Source: Pseudomonadota bacterium
Lineage (GTDB): Bacteria > Pseudomonadota > Gammaproteobacteria > Burkholderiales > Burkholderiaceae_B
NCBI GenBank assembly: GCA_023432075.1
Contig: JAEYVD010000155.1
Location: 1-5,020, forward strand
Direction: 5' to 3'
DNA: 5,020 nucleotides
This document shows positions 1 through 4,975 of this stretch, piece by piece (position 1 is the first letter of the stretch; every line of letters begins with the position of its first letter). A program made the position numbers and the translations under genes. Below the pieces are notes generated by a model. It was not told where the DNA came from and made no database searches. It saw only the letters and a program-made list of their open reading frames with translations.

Positions 1-326
1 TTGTCGACCTGGTGTTTGCCGTGGACTCGGTGCCCGCGATCTTCGCCATCACGACCGACCCGTTCATCGTGTACACGAGCAACATCTTCGCGATCCTGGG
101 CCTGCGTGCGCTGTACTTTGCCCTGGCTGCGATGATCCACCGCTTCCATTACCTGAAGTACGCGCTGGCCCTGGTCCTGGTGTTCATCGGCACGAAGATC
201 TTCCTGGTCGGCTTCATCGGCAAGGTGCCTCCCGCGATTTCGCTGGGCGTGACCTTCAGCCTGATCCTTGGCGGCGTGCTGTTCTCGCTGTGGAAAACCC
301 GCTCGGATGAACTGAAGCCGCAGTAA
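1..326 (+). CDS. TerC/Alx-family integral membrane protein, C-terminal part
   Basis: This is the end of a gene cut by the left edge of the window; the reading frame is already open from base 3 and closes at TAA 324-326, leaving about 107 residues. The fragment begins with the family's acidic membrane motif (VDLVFAVDSVPAIFAITTD), continues with the TSNIFAILGLRALYF segment and an H-R-F-x-Y-L-K-Y loop, and ends with two further hydrophobic helices and a short charged tail (KTRSDELKPQ). This pattern is typical of TerC-family proteins and especially of the Alx branch, which are inner-membrane proteins linked to manganese export, alkaline response or tellurite resistance. The acidic residue in AVDSVPA is a conserved intramembrane position. 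A GTG at 12-14 lies inside the conserved motif and is not a credible start. The substrate cannot be read from the fragment, and any upstream riboswitch is outside the window. The gene is followed by a strong terminator, so it ends its transcription unit. Confidence 0.9.
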   Translation, partial: VDLVFAVDSVPAIFAITTDPFIVYTSNIFAILGLRALYFALAAMIHRFHYLKYALALVLVFIGTKIFLVGFIGKVPPAISLGVTFSLILGGVLFSLWKTRSDELKPQ

Positions 327-348
327 CCCTGGCGTCCCGCCTTCCCCC

Positions 349-378
349 GCCCGCCGGCGACAACCGGCGGGCTTTTTT
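349..378 (+). terminator. Intrinsic terminator after the TerC-family gene
   Basis: A perfect 9-bp GC-rich stem, GCCCGCCGG (349-357) with CCGGCGGGC (364-372), encloses a 6-nt loop CGACAA and is followed directly by six T residues (373-378). It begins 22 bases after the TAA stop of the TerC-family gene. This is a textbook Rho-independent terminator on the plus strand and separates that gene from tam. Confidence 0.88.
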
Positions 379-399
379 ATGGTGGCGTTTTTGTGCAGT

Positions 400-418
400 C
401 CATATGCAGCCGATATGG
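400..418. repeat. Short inverted repeat upstream of the tam promoter
   Basis: CCATAT (400-405) and ATATGG (413-418) are perfect inverted 6-mers around a 7-nt spacer, a 19-bp dyad centred at 409. It is AT-rich in an otherwise GC-rich window and ends about 20 bases upstream of the proposed tam -35 element, where an operator could lie. Nothing in the window identifies a protein that would bind it, and a 6-bp dyad can arise by chance. Confidence 0.3.
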
Positions 419-438
419 CAAGCGACGCCATCGTGAAT

Positions 439-467
439 TTGTCAGGGTAAAAGGCGAGGCGTACAGT
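439..467 (+). promoter_or_regulatory. Probable sigma70 promoter for tam
   Basis: TTGTCA at 439-444 matches 5 of 6 bases of the -35 consensus, and TACAGT at 462-467 matches 4 of 6 bases of the -10 consensus, including the key T1, A2 and T6 positions. The spacer is exactly 17 nt. Transcription would begin near 474, giving a leader of roughly 28 nt that carries the AAGGA ribosome-binding site at 491-495. The promoter lies downstream of the preceding terminator, which fits tam being its own transcription unit. Confidence 0.5.
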
Positions 468-501
468 CGGCGCTACCCCCATCGCCACGCAAGGAACGAT
501 C

Positions 502-1275
502 ATGAACAGCTGGTCCGCCAAGCAGTATTCCGCCTTTGAAAACGAACGTACTCGCCCAGTGCGGGACCTGGTGGCGGCCTTGCCCAACCTGCTCGTCAAG
601 CGCGCCGTGGACCTGGGCTGCGGGCCGGGCAACTCCACCGAAGTGCTGGCCAGCCGCTATCCGGACGCCGAGATCTCCGGCATGGACAGCTCGCAGGACA
701 TGATCGAGGCGGCGCGCAAGCGCCTGCCGGCGCTGTCGTTCGAGCTGGCCGACATCGCCACCTGGAACCCGCCGCAGCGCTACGACGTGATCCTTGCCAA
801 CGCCGCGCTGCAATGGGTGCCCGACCACGAGACGCTGTACCCCGCGCTGGTGGCCAAGCTGGCCCCGGGCGGCAGCCTGGCGGTACAAACGCCCGACAAC
901 CTGGAGGAACCCGCCCATCGCCTGGCCAGACAGGTGGCCGGCGAGGCGCCCTGGGCCGCGAAGATTGGCGGCGTCAAGCATCCGCCGCGTCACAGCGCGG
1001 CGTGGTATTACGAACTTCTCAAACCCCATTGCGGCACGCTGGACGTGTGGCGCACGACCTACCATCATCCGCTCGCGGGCGCCGCGGCCGTGGTCGAGTG
1101 GTTCAAGGGGACGGCCTTGCGGCCCTATCTGGACAAGCTGGATGCCGCCGAGCAGGCCAGTTTTCTGGCGCGCTATCAGTCGTTGATCGAGCAGGCCTAT
1201 CCGGCACTCGCCGACGGCACCGTGCTGCTGCCGTTTCCGCGCCTTTTCATCGTGGCCGGTTCCAGACAGGGGTGA
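502..1275 (+). CDS. tam: Trans-aconitate 2-methyltransferase
   Basis: A cytoplasmic class I SAM-dependent methyltransferase of 257 residues, close to the length I recall for E. coli Tam (about 252). The family monomethylates trans-aconitate, a spontaneously formed isomer of cis-aconitate that inhibits aconitase, so it is seen as a metabolite-repair enzyme next to the TCA cycle. Visible motifs are the N-terminal WSAKQYSAFENERTRPVRDL segment typical of Tam, the SAM-binding motif I VDLGCGPGNST (36-46), D62 in GMDSS at the end of beta-2 (expected ribose contact), the ELADIATW segment (81-88), the NAALQW motif (100-105), and APGG (121-124) followed by VQTPDN (128-133). The start is set by AAGGA at 491-495 with a 6-nt spacer. 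It is monocistronic with its own candidate promoter, and its stop lies 13 bp from that of the convergent regulator gene. Nothing is truncated or missing. Confidence 0.93.
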   Translation: MNSWSAKQYSAFENERTRPVRDLVAALPNLLVKRAVDLGCGPGNSTEVLASRYPDAEISGMDSSQDMIEAARKRLPALSFELADIATWNPPQRYDVILANAALQWVPDHETLYPALVAKLAPGGSLAVQTPDNLEEPAHRLARQVAGEAPWAAKIGGVKHPPRHSAAWYYELLKPHCGTLDVWRTTYHHPLAGAAAVVEWFKGTALRPYLDKLDAAEQASFLARYQSLIEQAYPALADGTVLLPFPRLFIVAGSRQG

Positions 1276-1288
1276 CCGGCGAGCGCGT

Positions 1289-2095
1289 TCAGGGCGGCGC
1301 GGGCTGCGCGTCGGTCTTGTCCGCGAAATACCGCGCGGGCGTCTTGCCAAGCGTCTTCTTGAACATCGTGATGAAGGCGCTGACCGACTCGTAGCCCAGG
1401 TCTTCGGCCGTGCGCTGCACCGACACGCCCGCCGACAGCCGTTGCAGCGCCAGGGTGATGTGCAACTGCTGGCGCCAGCGTCCGAAACTCATGCCGACCT
1501 CCTGCTGCACCAGCCGCGCCAGCGTGCGTTCGCTCATGGCGACACGCTTGCCCCATTGGGCGACGGTGCTGCGGTCCGCGGGATCCGCGTTCAGCGCGCC
1601 CGCGATGTCGCGCAGGCGCGGATGATCGGAGATGGGCAGGTGCAGGTGCTCGGTGGGCATCTGCGACAGCTGGTCCATCAGGACATCGGCCAGCCTGCGG
1701 TTGGCGGGCGCCGCCGCGTCGGCAGGCGCCAGGTTGGCCAGATGCACGACCAGTTCGCGCACCAGCGGGGTGATTGCCAGCGTGCAGCATGCCGTGGGCA
1801 GGCGCGGCGCGTCGGTCGGCACGAACAGGAAGCAGACGCGGCCATTGGCCGTGACCCGGTTGCTGTGCGGCACGCCGCCGGGGATCCACACGGCGCACTG
1901 CGGCGGCACCATCCACAGGCCTTGCGGCACCGAGCAGGTGACGCCGCCGCGCAGCGCCAGGACAAGCTGGCCCATGTGATGGCGGTGCGTCGGCGATTCG
2001 TTGTCCTGGTCCGCCGCATGCACGGGCATGGCGAACGCCCATTGGGTGGCGGAATCCGGATCGAAGGGGGCGGGCGGCGTGTCGGGCGTGCGCAT
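1289..2095 (-). CDS. nimR: AraC-family regulator with cupin domain, NimR (YeaM)-like
   Basis: A 268-residue transcription factor. The N-terminal half is a cupin-like sensor domain with histidines H37, H39, H40 and H77 (in T-H-R-H-H-M-G-Q and IPGGVPHSNRV), which could hold a metal or ligand. The C-terminal half is an AraC/XylS DNA-binding domain with two helix-turn-helices: about 177-197 (TVAQWGKRVAMSERTLARL) and about 226-248 (AEDLGYESVSAFITMFKK), ending in the family signature L-G-K-T-P-A-R-Y-F. The ATG at 2095 is the only conventional start, because in-frame TAA and TGA stops lie about 50 bases upstream with no other ATG, GTG or TTG between. It has no clear Shine-Dalgarno sequence. It is divergent from a NimT-type exporter, exactly as E. 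coli nimR (yeaM) is from nimT (yeaN). By analogy it controls that exporter and probably itself. The inducer is unknown, and the NimR name rests on fold plus context. Confidence 0.88.
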   Translation of the reverse strand: MRTPDTPPAPFDPDSATQWAFAMPVHAADQDNESPTHRHHMGQLVLALRGGVTCSVPQGLWMVPPQCAVWIPGGVPHSNRVTANGRVCFLFVPTDAPRLPTACCTLAITPLVRELVVHLANLAPADAAAPANRRLADVLMDQLSQMPTEHLHLPISDHPRLRDIAGALNADPADRSTVAQWGKRVAMSERTLARLVQQEVGMSFGRWRQQLHITLALQRLSAGVSVQRTAEDLGYESVSAFITMFKKTLGKTPARYFADKTDAQPAPP

Positions 2096-2123
2096 GGGCG
2101 TCGGCGCGGCAAAGGGAATGTGG

Positions 2124-2162
2124 CCGAATTGCGGGAAAGATTGTCATTATCTCGAAATTCGG
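2124..2162. promoter_or_regulatory. Candidate NimR operator, inverted repeat between divergent genes
   Basis: CCGAATT (2124-2130) and AATTCGG (2156-2162) are perfect 7-bp inverted repeats separated by 25 nt, centred near 2143 in the middle of the nimR-nimT control region. The region is clearly more AT-rich than its surroundings. The interval contains the -10-like GATAAT of the regulator strand. The right arm falls where a -35 element would sit for a weak -10 (TAAGCT, 2179-2184) facing the exporter. That layout would let one regulator repress itself and activate nimT. Binding is inferred; AraC proteins often use direct repeats instead. Confidence 0.35.
2146..2151 (-). promoter_or_regulatory. 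Possible -10 element for the regulator gene
   Basis: On the minus strand this reads GATAAT, 5 of 6 matches to TATAAT. It would start transcription about 44 bases before the nimR ATG. No convincing -35 hexamer lies at the right distance, so the promoter is weak, activator-dependent or not real. It sits inside the 7-bp inverted repeat, compatible with autoregulation. Confidence 0.3.
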
Positions 2163-2191
2163 TAAGGCGCGCGCCGCGTAAGCTGGACGAC

Positions 2192-2224
2192 ATGCCTGAT
2201 TCCTTCCACCGACGCCCCGAGTGA
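2192..2224 (+). CDS. Possible 10-codon leader ORF before nimT
   Basis: ATG at 2192 opens a 10-codon frame (MPDSFHRRPE) that stops at TGA 2222-2224. The stop overlaps the GTG at 2221 as GTGA and lies two bases before the ATG at 2227. A weak GGA (2185-2187) precedes it with a 4-nt spacer. Neither candidate start of the exporter has a good Shine-Dalgarno sequence, so delivery of ribosomes by termination-reinitiation from this small ORF is plausible. The peptide resembles nothing I recognise. A frame this short can occur by chance, so translation is inferred from its position alone. Confidence 0.25.
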   Translation: MPDSFHRRPE

Positions 2225-2226
2225 CC

Positions 2227-3477
2227 ATGCACGTATCCCGCCCTTCGACGCCACCCAGCCGCCCGGCGCTGCTGATCCTGGGCATTCTCTGCATTGCCAT
2301 GGCCCTGCGCGCGCCGTTTACCGGCGTGCCGCCGCTGATCGGTCTTATCCGCGCCGAGCTGGGCCTGTCGTCCGCGGCGGCCGGCATGCTTATCACCCTG
2401 CCGCTGCTGGCCTTCGCGGGGGTGTCGCTGTTTGCCGCAGGACTGGCGCGCCGGTTTGGCCTGGAGCGCACGCTCTTTGCCGCGATGCTGCTGGTTGCCG
2501 GCGGCGTCGTGGTCCGCACGCTGGGCGCCGCAGCGGGGCTGTACGCGGGCACGGCCATCATCGGCGCGGGCATCGCGTTGGGCAACGTACTGCTGCCCAG
2601 CCTGTTGAAGCGTGATTTTCCGCAGCGCGTGGCGGGGCTGACGTCGGCCTATGTGCTGACCATGGGCCTTGCGGCGGGTCTGGCCTCGGCCATCGCGATT
2701 CCGCTTGCCACCCTGCCGCTGGGCGGCTGGCGGTTTTCGACGCTGTGCATGCTGGCGCTGCCGCTGGTCAGTCTGCTGTTGTGGCTGCCGCAGCTTGCCG
2801 GCCACACGCCGCCCGCCGCGACCGCCGCCCATGCGCCGCACGGCGTGCGGCTGTGGCGATCGCCGCTGGCCTGGCAGGTCACGGTGTACCTGGGCATCAA
2901 TTCGTTCGTGTTCTATGTGGCGGTGAGCTGGCTGCCCGCCATTCTGCGCGACGCGGGTTATTCGGCCGAGCGCGCCGGATCGCTGCATGGCTTCATGCAG
3001 CTGGCGTCGGCGGCGCCCGCGTTATTCCTGGCGCCGCTGCTGCGCAGGTTGAAGGATCAGCGGGCCGCGGCGTTCTGCGCGGCGGGCGCGTCGTGCGTGG
3101 CGTTCGCGGGCCTGATCGCGGCGCCCACATGGGGCGCGTTGTGGATCGCGCTGCTGGGATTGGGCACGGGCGCGGGCATCATCCTGGGCCTGGCGTTCGT
3201 GGGATTGCGCGCCAGTCACGCGCAGCAGGCCGCGGCGCTGTCGGGCATGGCGCAGTGCGTCGGCTATCTGTTCGCCGCGACCGGCCCCGCGCTGGTGGGC
3301 GGCGTGCACGACACGTTGGGCGGGTGGGGCGTCGCGCTGGGCGTGTGCGCCGCATTGTGCGCCGTCATGGCGGTCACGGGCTTGTATGCGGGGCGCGCTA
3401 TCCAGATTGGCCGGGTGGGCGCTTCCAAAGACGCACCAGCGTTTCCGGCGCATCCGCCTCCGGCACGTCAAAAGTGA
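2227..3477 (+). CDS. nimT: MFS exporter of the CynX/NimT family
   Basis: An inner-membrane transporter of 416 residues from ATG 2227 (418 from the GTG at 2221; an in-frame stop at 2197-2199 rules out earlier starts). It shows 12 hydrophobic segments in two halves, split by a hydrophilic loop at about residues 191-216 (GTG numbering). A motif-A-like G-L-A-R-R-F-G-L-E-R lies at about 74-83 between helices 2 and 3, and S-W-L-P-A-I-L-R-D-A-G at 236-246 is characteristic of the CynX/NimT group. E. coli NimT (YeaN) exports 2-nitroimidazole-type compounds and CynX is a cyanate-operon transporter; the neighbouring divergent AraC regulator favours the NimT assignment. The real substrate is not visible. 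The last 26 residues, a hydrophilic Pro/Ala-rich tail after helix 12, are encoded entirely within the 80 bp that overlap the convergent inhibitor gene. Confidence 0.88.
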   Translation: MHVSRPSTPPSRPALLILGILCIAMALRAPFTGVPPLIGLIRAELGLSSAAAGMLITLPLLAFAGVSLFAAGLARRFGLERTLFAAMLLVAGGVVVRTLGAAAGLYAGTAIIGAGIALGNVLLPSLLKRDFPQRVAGLTSAYVLTMGLAAGLASAIAIPLATLPLGGWRFSTLCMLALPLVSLLLWLPQLAGHTPPAATAAHAPHGVRLWRSPLAWQVTVYLGINSFVFYVAVSWLPAILRDAGYSAERAGSLHGFMQLASAAPALFLAPLLRRLKDQRAAAFCAAGASCVAFAGLIAAPTWGALWIALLGLGTGAGIILGLAFVGLRASHAQQAAALSGMAQCVGYLFAATGPALVGGVHDTLGGWGVALGVCAALCAVMAVTGLYAGRAIQIGRVGASKDAPAFPAHPPPARQK

Positions 3478-3733
3478 CGCGTGCCCTGTCCGCGCCCTCG
3501 AATTCCACTTCCACGTGGAAATAGCGCTGGTCGCCGCCGCCCGCGCCGGTGCTGCCGGATACGGCCTTGGGGATGGCATGCTGAATGGCGTCGCAGACCT
3601 CCTGCCGCACGCCGGGCGGGCAGGTAGCCATGTCGATCCGGCGCGGCTGGGCAAGGCCGGGCAGGTACGCCAGGCCGCCCTCGCGGCTAAGGCGCACAAG
3701 TTGGGCAAGGTCGAGGGGCGGCAGTTCGATCAT
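3398..3733 (-). CDS. Emfourin-type protein inhibitor of M4 (protealysin-like) protease
   Basis: A small soluble protein of 111 residues without signal peptide or membrane segment. It contains MIELPPLDLAQLVRLSREGG, a PGLAQPRRIDM strand, a variable glycine-rich loop (58-67), and the beta-strand pair RYFHVEVEFEG / ARVTFDVPE followed by a short helix ending in RLWKR. Size, strand pattern and position fit emfourin (M4in), the protein from Serratia described as a tight-binding inhibitor of protealysin and encoded directly downstream of it. The start is ATG 3733, whose first bases overlap the protease stop as ATGA; this favours translational coupling over the longer open frame that extends into the protease gene. 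The last 80 bp overlap the end of nimT on the opposite strand. Assignment rests on context and general resemblance. Confidence 0.82.
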   Translation of the reverse strand: MIELPPLDLAQLVRLSREGGLAYLPGLAQPRRIDMATCPPGVRQEVCDAIQHAIPKAVSGSTGAGGGDQRYFHVEVEFEGADRARVTFDVPEADAPETLVRLWKRPPGQSG

Positions 3734-4794
3734 GGCAGCACCCCCACGGCCTTCCAGGCCTCGTCGATGGCGCGGCGCACGTCCGCGCCGTGTTTCTCGC
3801 CGGCCACCAGCAGCGTCAGGCCCGCAAAGTCCTTGAACCCGGCATCGTGTCGCAGGCGCTTGTCGCACAGCGTGTCGTACCAGACGTGTCCCGCGCCGTT
3901 CCACGCATTGCCGTCCAGCGCGGTGGCGGCCAGATGGAACGCGCGGTTGGGGATGCCCGAGTTGATATGCACGCCGCCGTTGTCGCGCGGCGTATCGACG
4001 TAGTCACGCATGTGCGCGGGCTGCGGGTCCTTGCCCAGCACCGGATCGTCGTACGCGGTGCCCGGCTCGGCCATCGAGCGCAGCGCCCGCGCCCGGACCT
4101 TTTCGGTGAAGAGGCCCTGTCCCACCAGCCAGTCCGCCTGGCGGGCCGTCTGCCCCAGCGAATACTGCTTGACCAGCGCGCCGAAGACGTCGCACAGCGA
4201 TTCGTTCAGCGCACCGGACTGGCCTTGGTAGAGCAGGGCGGCCTCGGAGTCGATCACGCCGTGCGTGAGCTCGTGGCCGATGATGTCGACCGCGATGGTG
4301 AAGCGGTTGAAGATCTCGCCGTCGCCATCGCCAAACACCATCTGCGCGCCGTTCCAGAAAGCGTTTTCGTAGTCTTCGCCGTAATGCACCGTGCCGATGA
4401 GCGGCAGGCCGTGCGCGTCAATGGAGTGCCGCTTGTACACGTTCCAGAAAAGCTTGTAGGTCGAGCCCAGATGCGCATAGGCCTCGTCCACCGCGGCGTC
4501 GCCGCTGGGCCGCGCGCCTTCGGCGCGCACCAGCTTGCCGGGCAGCGTGGTGCCGTTGCCGGCATCGTGCACGGCGCGGTCGGGCGTGCCGGCCGGTGCG
4601 ACCTGGCGCGCCGGCGCGAGCGTTGCGCGAGGCGGCTGTCCCGCCATCTCGCGCAGGCTGCGCTGCTGCTGATCGATGATCATCGTCTTGACGGCGGGCA
4701 TGCTGACGCGCGCATCGGTGTGCTGCGCAAGCCGGTCCAGCATGTACGGCGGGACCACTCCGATGAGGGGAGCGGACTCGGAAGGGCGGGGCAT
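3730..4794 (-). CDS. Protealysin-like M4 metalloprotease (thermolysin family)
   Basis: A zinc endopeptidase precursor of 354 residues. The HELTH motif at 174-178 supplies zinc ligands H174 and H178 and catalytic base E175, and E198 in GALNES is the third ligand. Y189 and H276 (in NGGVHINSGIPN) correspond to thermolysin's transition-state residues Tyr157 and His231, and NAFWNG (144-149) matches the substrate-binding Asn-Ala strand. All catalytic residues are present. The N-terminus lacks a signal peptide and the large FTP propeptide; instead it has the short protealysin-type propeptide with PPYML (15-19) and an IIDQQQRSLREM segment (39-50). Residues about 51-100 form a variable linker. Protealysins are made without a Sec signal, and the Serratia enzyme is reported to cleave actin and outer-membrane protein; targets here are unknown. 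The start is set by GGAGA (4805-4801) with a 6-nt spacer. It is first in an operon with its inhibitor. Confidence 0.95.
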   Translation of the reverse strand: MPRPSESAPLIGVVPPYMLDRLAQHTDARVSMPAVKTMIIDQQQRSLREMAGQPPRATLAPARQVAPAGTPDRAVHDAGNGTTLPGKLVRAEGARPSGDAAVDEAYAHLGSTYKLFWNVYKRHSIDAHGLPLIGTVHYGEDYENAFWNGAQMVFGDGDGEIFNRFTIAVDIIGHELTHGVIDSEAALLYQGQSGALNESLCDVFGALVKQYSLGQTARQADWLVGQGLFTEKVRARALRSMAEPGTAYDDPVLGKDPQPAHMRDYVDTPRDNGGVHINSGIPNRAFHLAATALDGNAWNGAGHVWYDTLCDKRLRHDAGFKDFAGLTLLVAGEKHGADVRRAIDEAWKAVGVLP

Positions 4795-4795
4795 G

Positions 4796-4808
4796 GTCGG
4801 TCTCCGAC
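4796..4808 (-). promoter_or_regulatory. Hairpin holding the protease ribosome-binding site
   Basis: In the protease mRNA, GTCGG and CCGAC (4808-4804 and 4800-4796 on the minus strand) pair perfectly around the 3-nt loop AGA, and the structure ends one base before the ATG. The Shine-Dalgarno GGAGA (4805-4801) lies in the 5' arm and the loop, so the fold would partly hide it. This is the site that decides the protease start. A 5-bp stem is modest and the regulatory role is inferred. Confidence 0.35.
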
Positions 4809-4811
4809 AAG

Positions 4812-4835
4812 CGCGCCGGATGGAACCCCGGCGCG
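4812..4835 (-). promoter_or_regulatory. GC-rich stem-loop in the protease leader
   Basis: CGCGCCGG (4812-4819) and CCGGCGCG (4828-4835) form a perfect 8-bp stem with an 8-nt loop. It has no T tract, so it is not an intrinsic terminator. It lies in the presumed 5' leader of the protease-inhibitor mRNA, ending a few bases before the Shine-Dalgarno hairpin. If transcription starts near 4838 it would be at the very 5' end of the message, where it could protect the RNA. Confidence 0.35.
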
Positions 4836-4844
4836 GTCCTGTTT

Positions 4845-4853
4845 AACGTAGCA
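4845..4853 (-). promoter_or_regulatory. Possible extended -10 promoter for the protease operon
   Basis: The minus strand reads TGCTACGTT, fitting the extended -10 form TGnTAnnnT (3 of 6 matches to TATAAT, including T1, A2 and T6). It would start transcription near 4838, about 44 bases before the protease ATG. No -35 hexamer is found 16-18 bases upstream, which an extended -10 can tolerate. It is the best candidate in the 181-bp gap but weak. Confidence 0.28.
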
Positions 4854-4892
4854 GATGGGTGAACAGGGAGCCGTAACAGGATGCGGCGCGAT

Positions 4893-4911
4893 GCGCCCCG
4901 GCAACGGGCGC
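4893..4911. repeat. Hairpin-forming inverted repeat in the divergent gap
   Basis: GCGCCC (4893-4898) and GGGCGC (4906-4911) pair perfectly around the 7-nt loop CGGCAAC. A second nested possibility pairs GGCGCG (4885-4890) with CGCGCC (4909-4914). There is no T tract on either strand. It lies between the two divergent transcription units and may be only a by-product of high GC content. Confidence 0.25.
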
Positions 4912-4914
4912 GCC

Positions 4915-4943
4915 TCGACAGCGTCGCGCCGATCCGGTAGGGT
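4915..4943 (+). promoter_or_regulatory. Possible promoter for the rightmost gene
   Basis: TCGACA at 4915-4920 matches 5 of 6 bases of the -35 consensus. TAGGGT at 4938-4943 keeps T1, A2 and T6 of the -10 element, and the spacer is 17 nt. Transcription would start near 4950, giving a leader of about 26 nt before the ATG at 4976. Position and orientation fit the gene that begins there. Confidence 0.4.
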
Positions 4944-4975
4944 CTTGCGCTTTCCTTTCATGCCGGACCCTTGCA

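Noticed and set aside
442..1350. A 302-residue minus-strand frame opposite tam.
   Set aside because: It is a shadow of tam with an Arg/Gly-rich composition and no motif, and it would also cover the tam promoter and the end of the regulator gene.
2141..2168. TTGTCA (2141-2146) with TAAGGC (2163-2168) as a standard sigma70 promoter for nimT.
   Set aside because: The -35 hexamer is good, but the -10 matches only two consensus bases at a 16-nt spacing, so it is not listed as a promoter in its own right.
1197..2988. Two long minus-strand open frames (462 and 436 residues) that run through the regulator and into the exporter gene.
   Set aside because: They lie in other frames of confidently assigned genes. 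Their translations are Arg/Ala/Pro-rich low-complexity without any domain motif, the usual result of high GC content.
3509..3520. A perfect 12-bp palindrome, TTCCACGTGGAA.
   Set aside because: It lies inside the inhibitor coding sequence and results from the codons of F-H-V-E followed by a repeated V-E. No promoter or other regulatory context is present.
3734..3904. The 57-codon N-terminal extension of the inhibitor frame inside the protease gene.
   Set aside because: The extension is out of frame with, and fully inside, the conserved end of the protease and is Arg/Gly-rich. The recognisable inhibitor sequence begins at the ATG at 3733 with the coupling overlap.
3790..4851. A 353-residue plus-strand open frame opposite the protease gene.
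   Set aside because: The opposite strand encodes a complete M4 protease with all catalytic motifs. The antisense translation shows no recognisable domain, has a biased composition and has no ribosome-binding site.
4893..4914. The GC hairpin in the gap between protease and the rightmost gene as a terminator.
   Set aside because: No T tract follows on either strand, and no gene ends next to it because both neighbours read away from it. It is kept only as a low-confidence repeat.
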